Shown here piece after piece: positions 6,094 to 6,123 of a DNA stretch of 6,123 nt. Where the stretch lies: positions 1-6,123 of the forward strand of contig JAEXXW010000727.1 in NCBI GenBank assembly GCA_023405565.1, in the 5' to 3' direction. Position 1 is the first letter of the stretch. Each line of letters starts with the position of its first letter. Made by a program: the position numbers and the translations under genes. Below the pieces are notes generated by a model that worked only from the letters and a program-made list of their open reading frames with translations, made no database searches and had not been told where the DNA came from. The DNA is from Pseudomonadota bacterium (GTDB taxonomy: Bacteria > Pseudomonadota > Alphaproteobacteria > Rhizobiales > Xanthobacteraceae).

Positions 6094-6123
6094 TCAAAGC
6101 TCCGCGGCGGCGGTCTGGAAGAC
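6094..6123 (-). CDS. Possible 3' end of an unidentified minus-strand gene
   Basis: On the minus strand the codons from the window edge read VFQTAAAEL and then TGA (6096-6094), three bases before the htpX start codon. Such a spacing is normal for an operon, and the htpX ribosome binding site would then lie inside this gene's last codons. Nine codons are too few to identify a product or prove coding; the open frame could be chance. Confidence 0.25.
   Translation of the reverse strand, partial: VFQTAAAEL

Overview
The window looks like a piece of an alphaproteobacterial chromosome, most likely from the Bradyrhizobiaceae/Nitrobacteraceae (the Rhodopseudomonas, Bradyrhizobium, Afipia, Nitrobacter group). 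This rests on high GC third positions, the character of the proteins (IspE with a CFGLFE ending, the DUF2007 protein beginning MREIVRTND, HtpX with a long proline/acidic tail) and a palindromic repeat between ispE and the polyprenyl synthase gene that resembles dispersed repeats I remember from that family. The genus cannot be fixed from the sequence alone. No tRNA, rRNA, CRISPR, insertion sequence or phage gene was seen.

Layout, left to right. (1) The 3' end of ispE (+) converges on (2) a long-chain polyprenyl diphosphate synthase gene (-), with an imperfect palindrome in the 55-base gap. (3) A divergent region of about 120 bases, with a possible promoter for the synthase, leads into (4) a tight + strand cluster: a membrane-anchored family 2 glycosyltransferase of the polyisoprenyl-phosphate sugar transferase type, a DUF2007 protein and a TrmN6-like N6-adenine methyltransferase. 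(5) On the - strand a 33-residue membrane or secreted peptide gene, with its own ribosome binding site, overlaps the methyltransferase stop by four bases. (6) A gap of about 150 bases precedes an S49 (SppA/SohB-type) serine peptidase (+), followed by a small single-pass membrane protein (+). (7) htpX, a membrane zinc metalloprotease, lies on the - strand and converges on that small gene. A few codons that may end another - strand gene lie just upstream of htpX.

How the genes relate. IspE is a step of the MEP pathway that makes isoprenoid precursors. The polyprenyl synthase elongates such precursors, most likely into the ubiquinone side chain. The glycosyltransferase probably uses a polyprenyl-phosphate carrier, so three of the first genes touch isoprenoid supply or use, although they are not one operon. 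The right half carries two proteases linked to membrane protein or peptide turnover (S49 and M48) with two small membrane proteins beside them. Most of the window is housekeeping. The parts most worth a second look are the unlisted 33-residue gene, the palindromic repeat, the glycosyltransferase beside the synthase, the apparently anchorless S49 peptidase and the HtpX tail. I found no convincing new multi-gene system.
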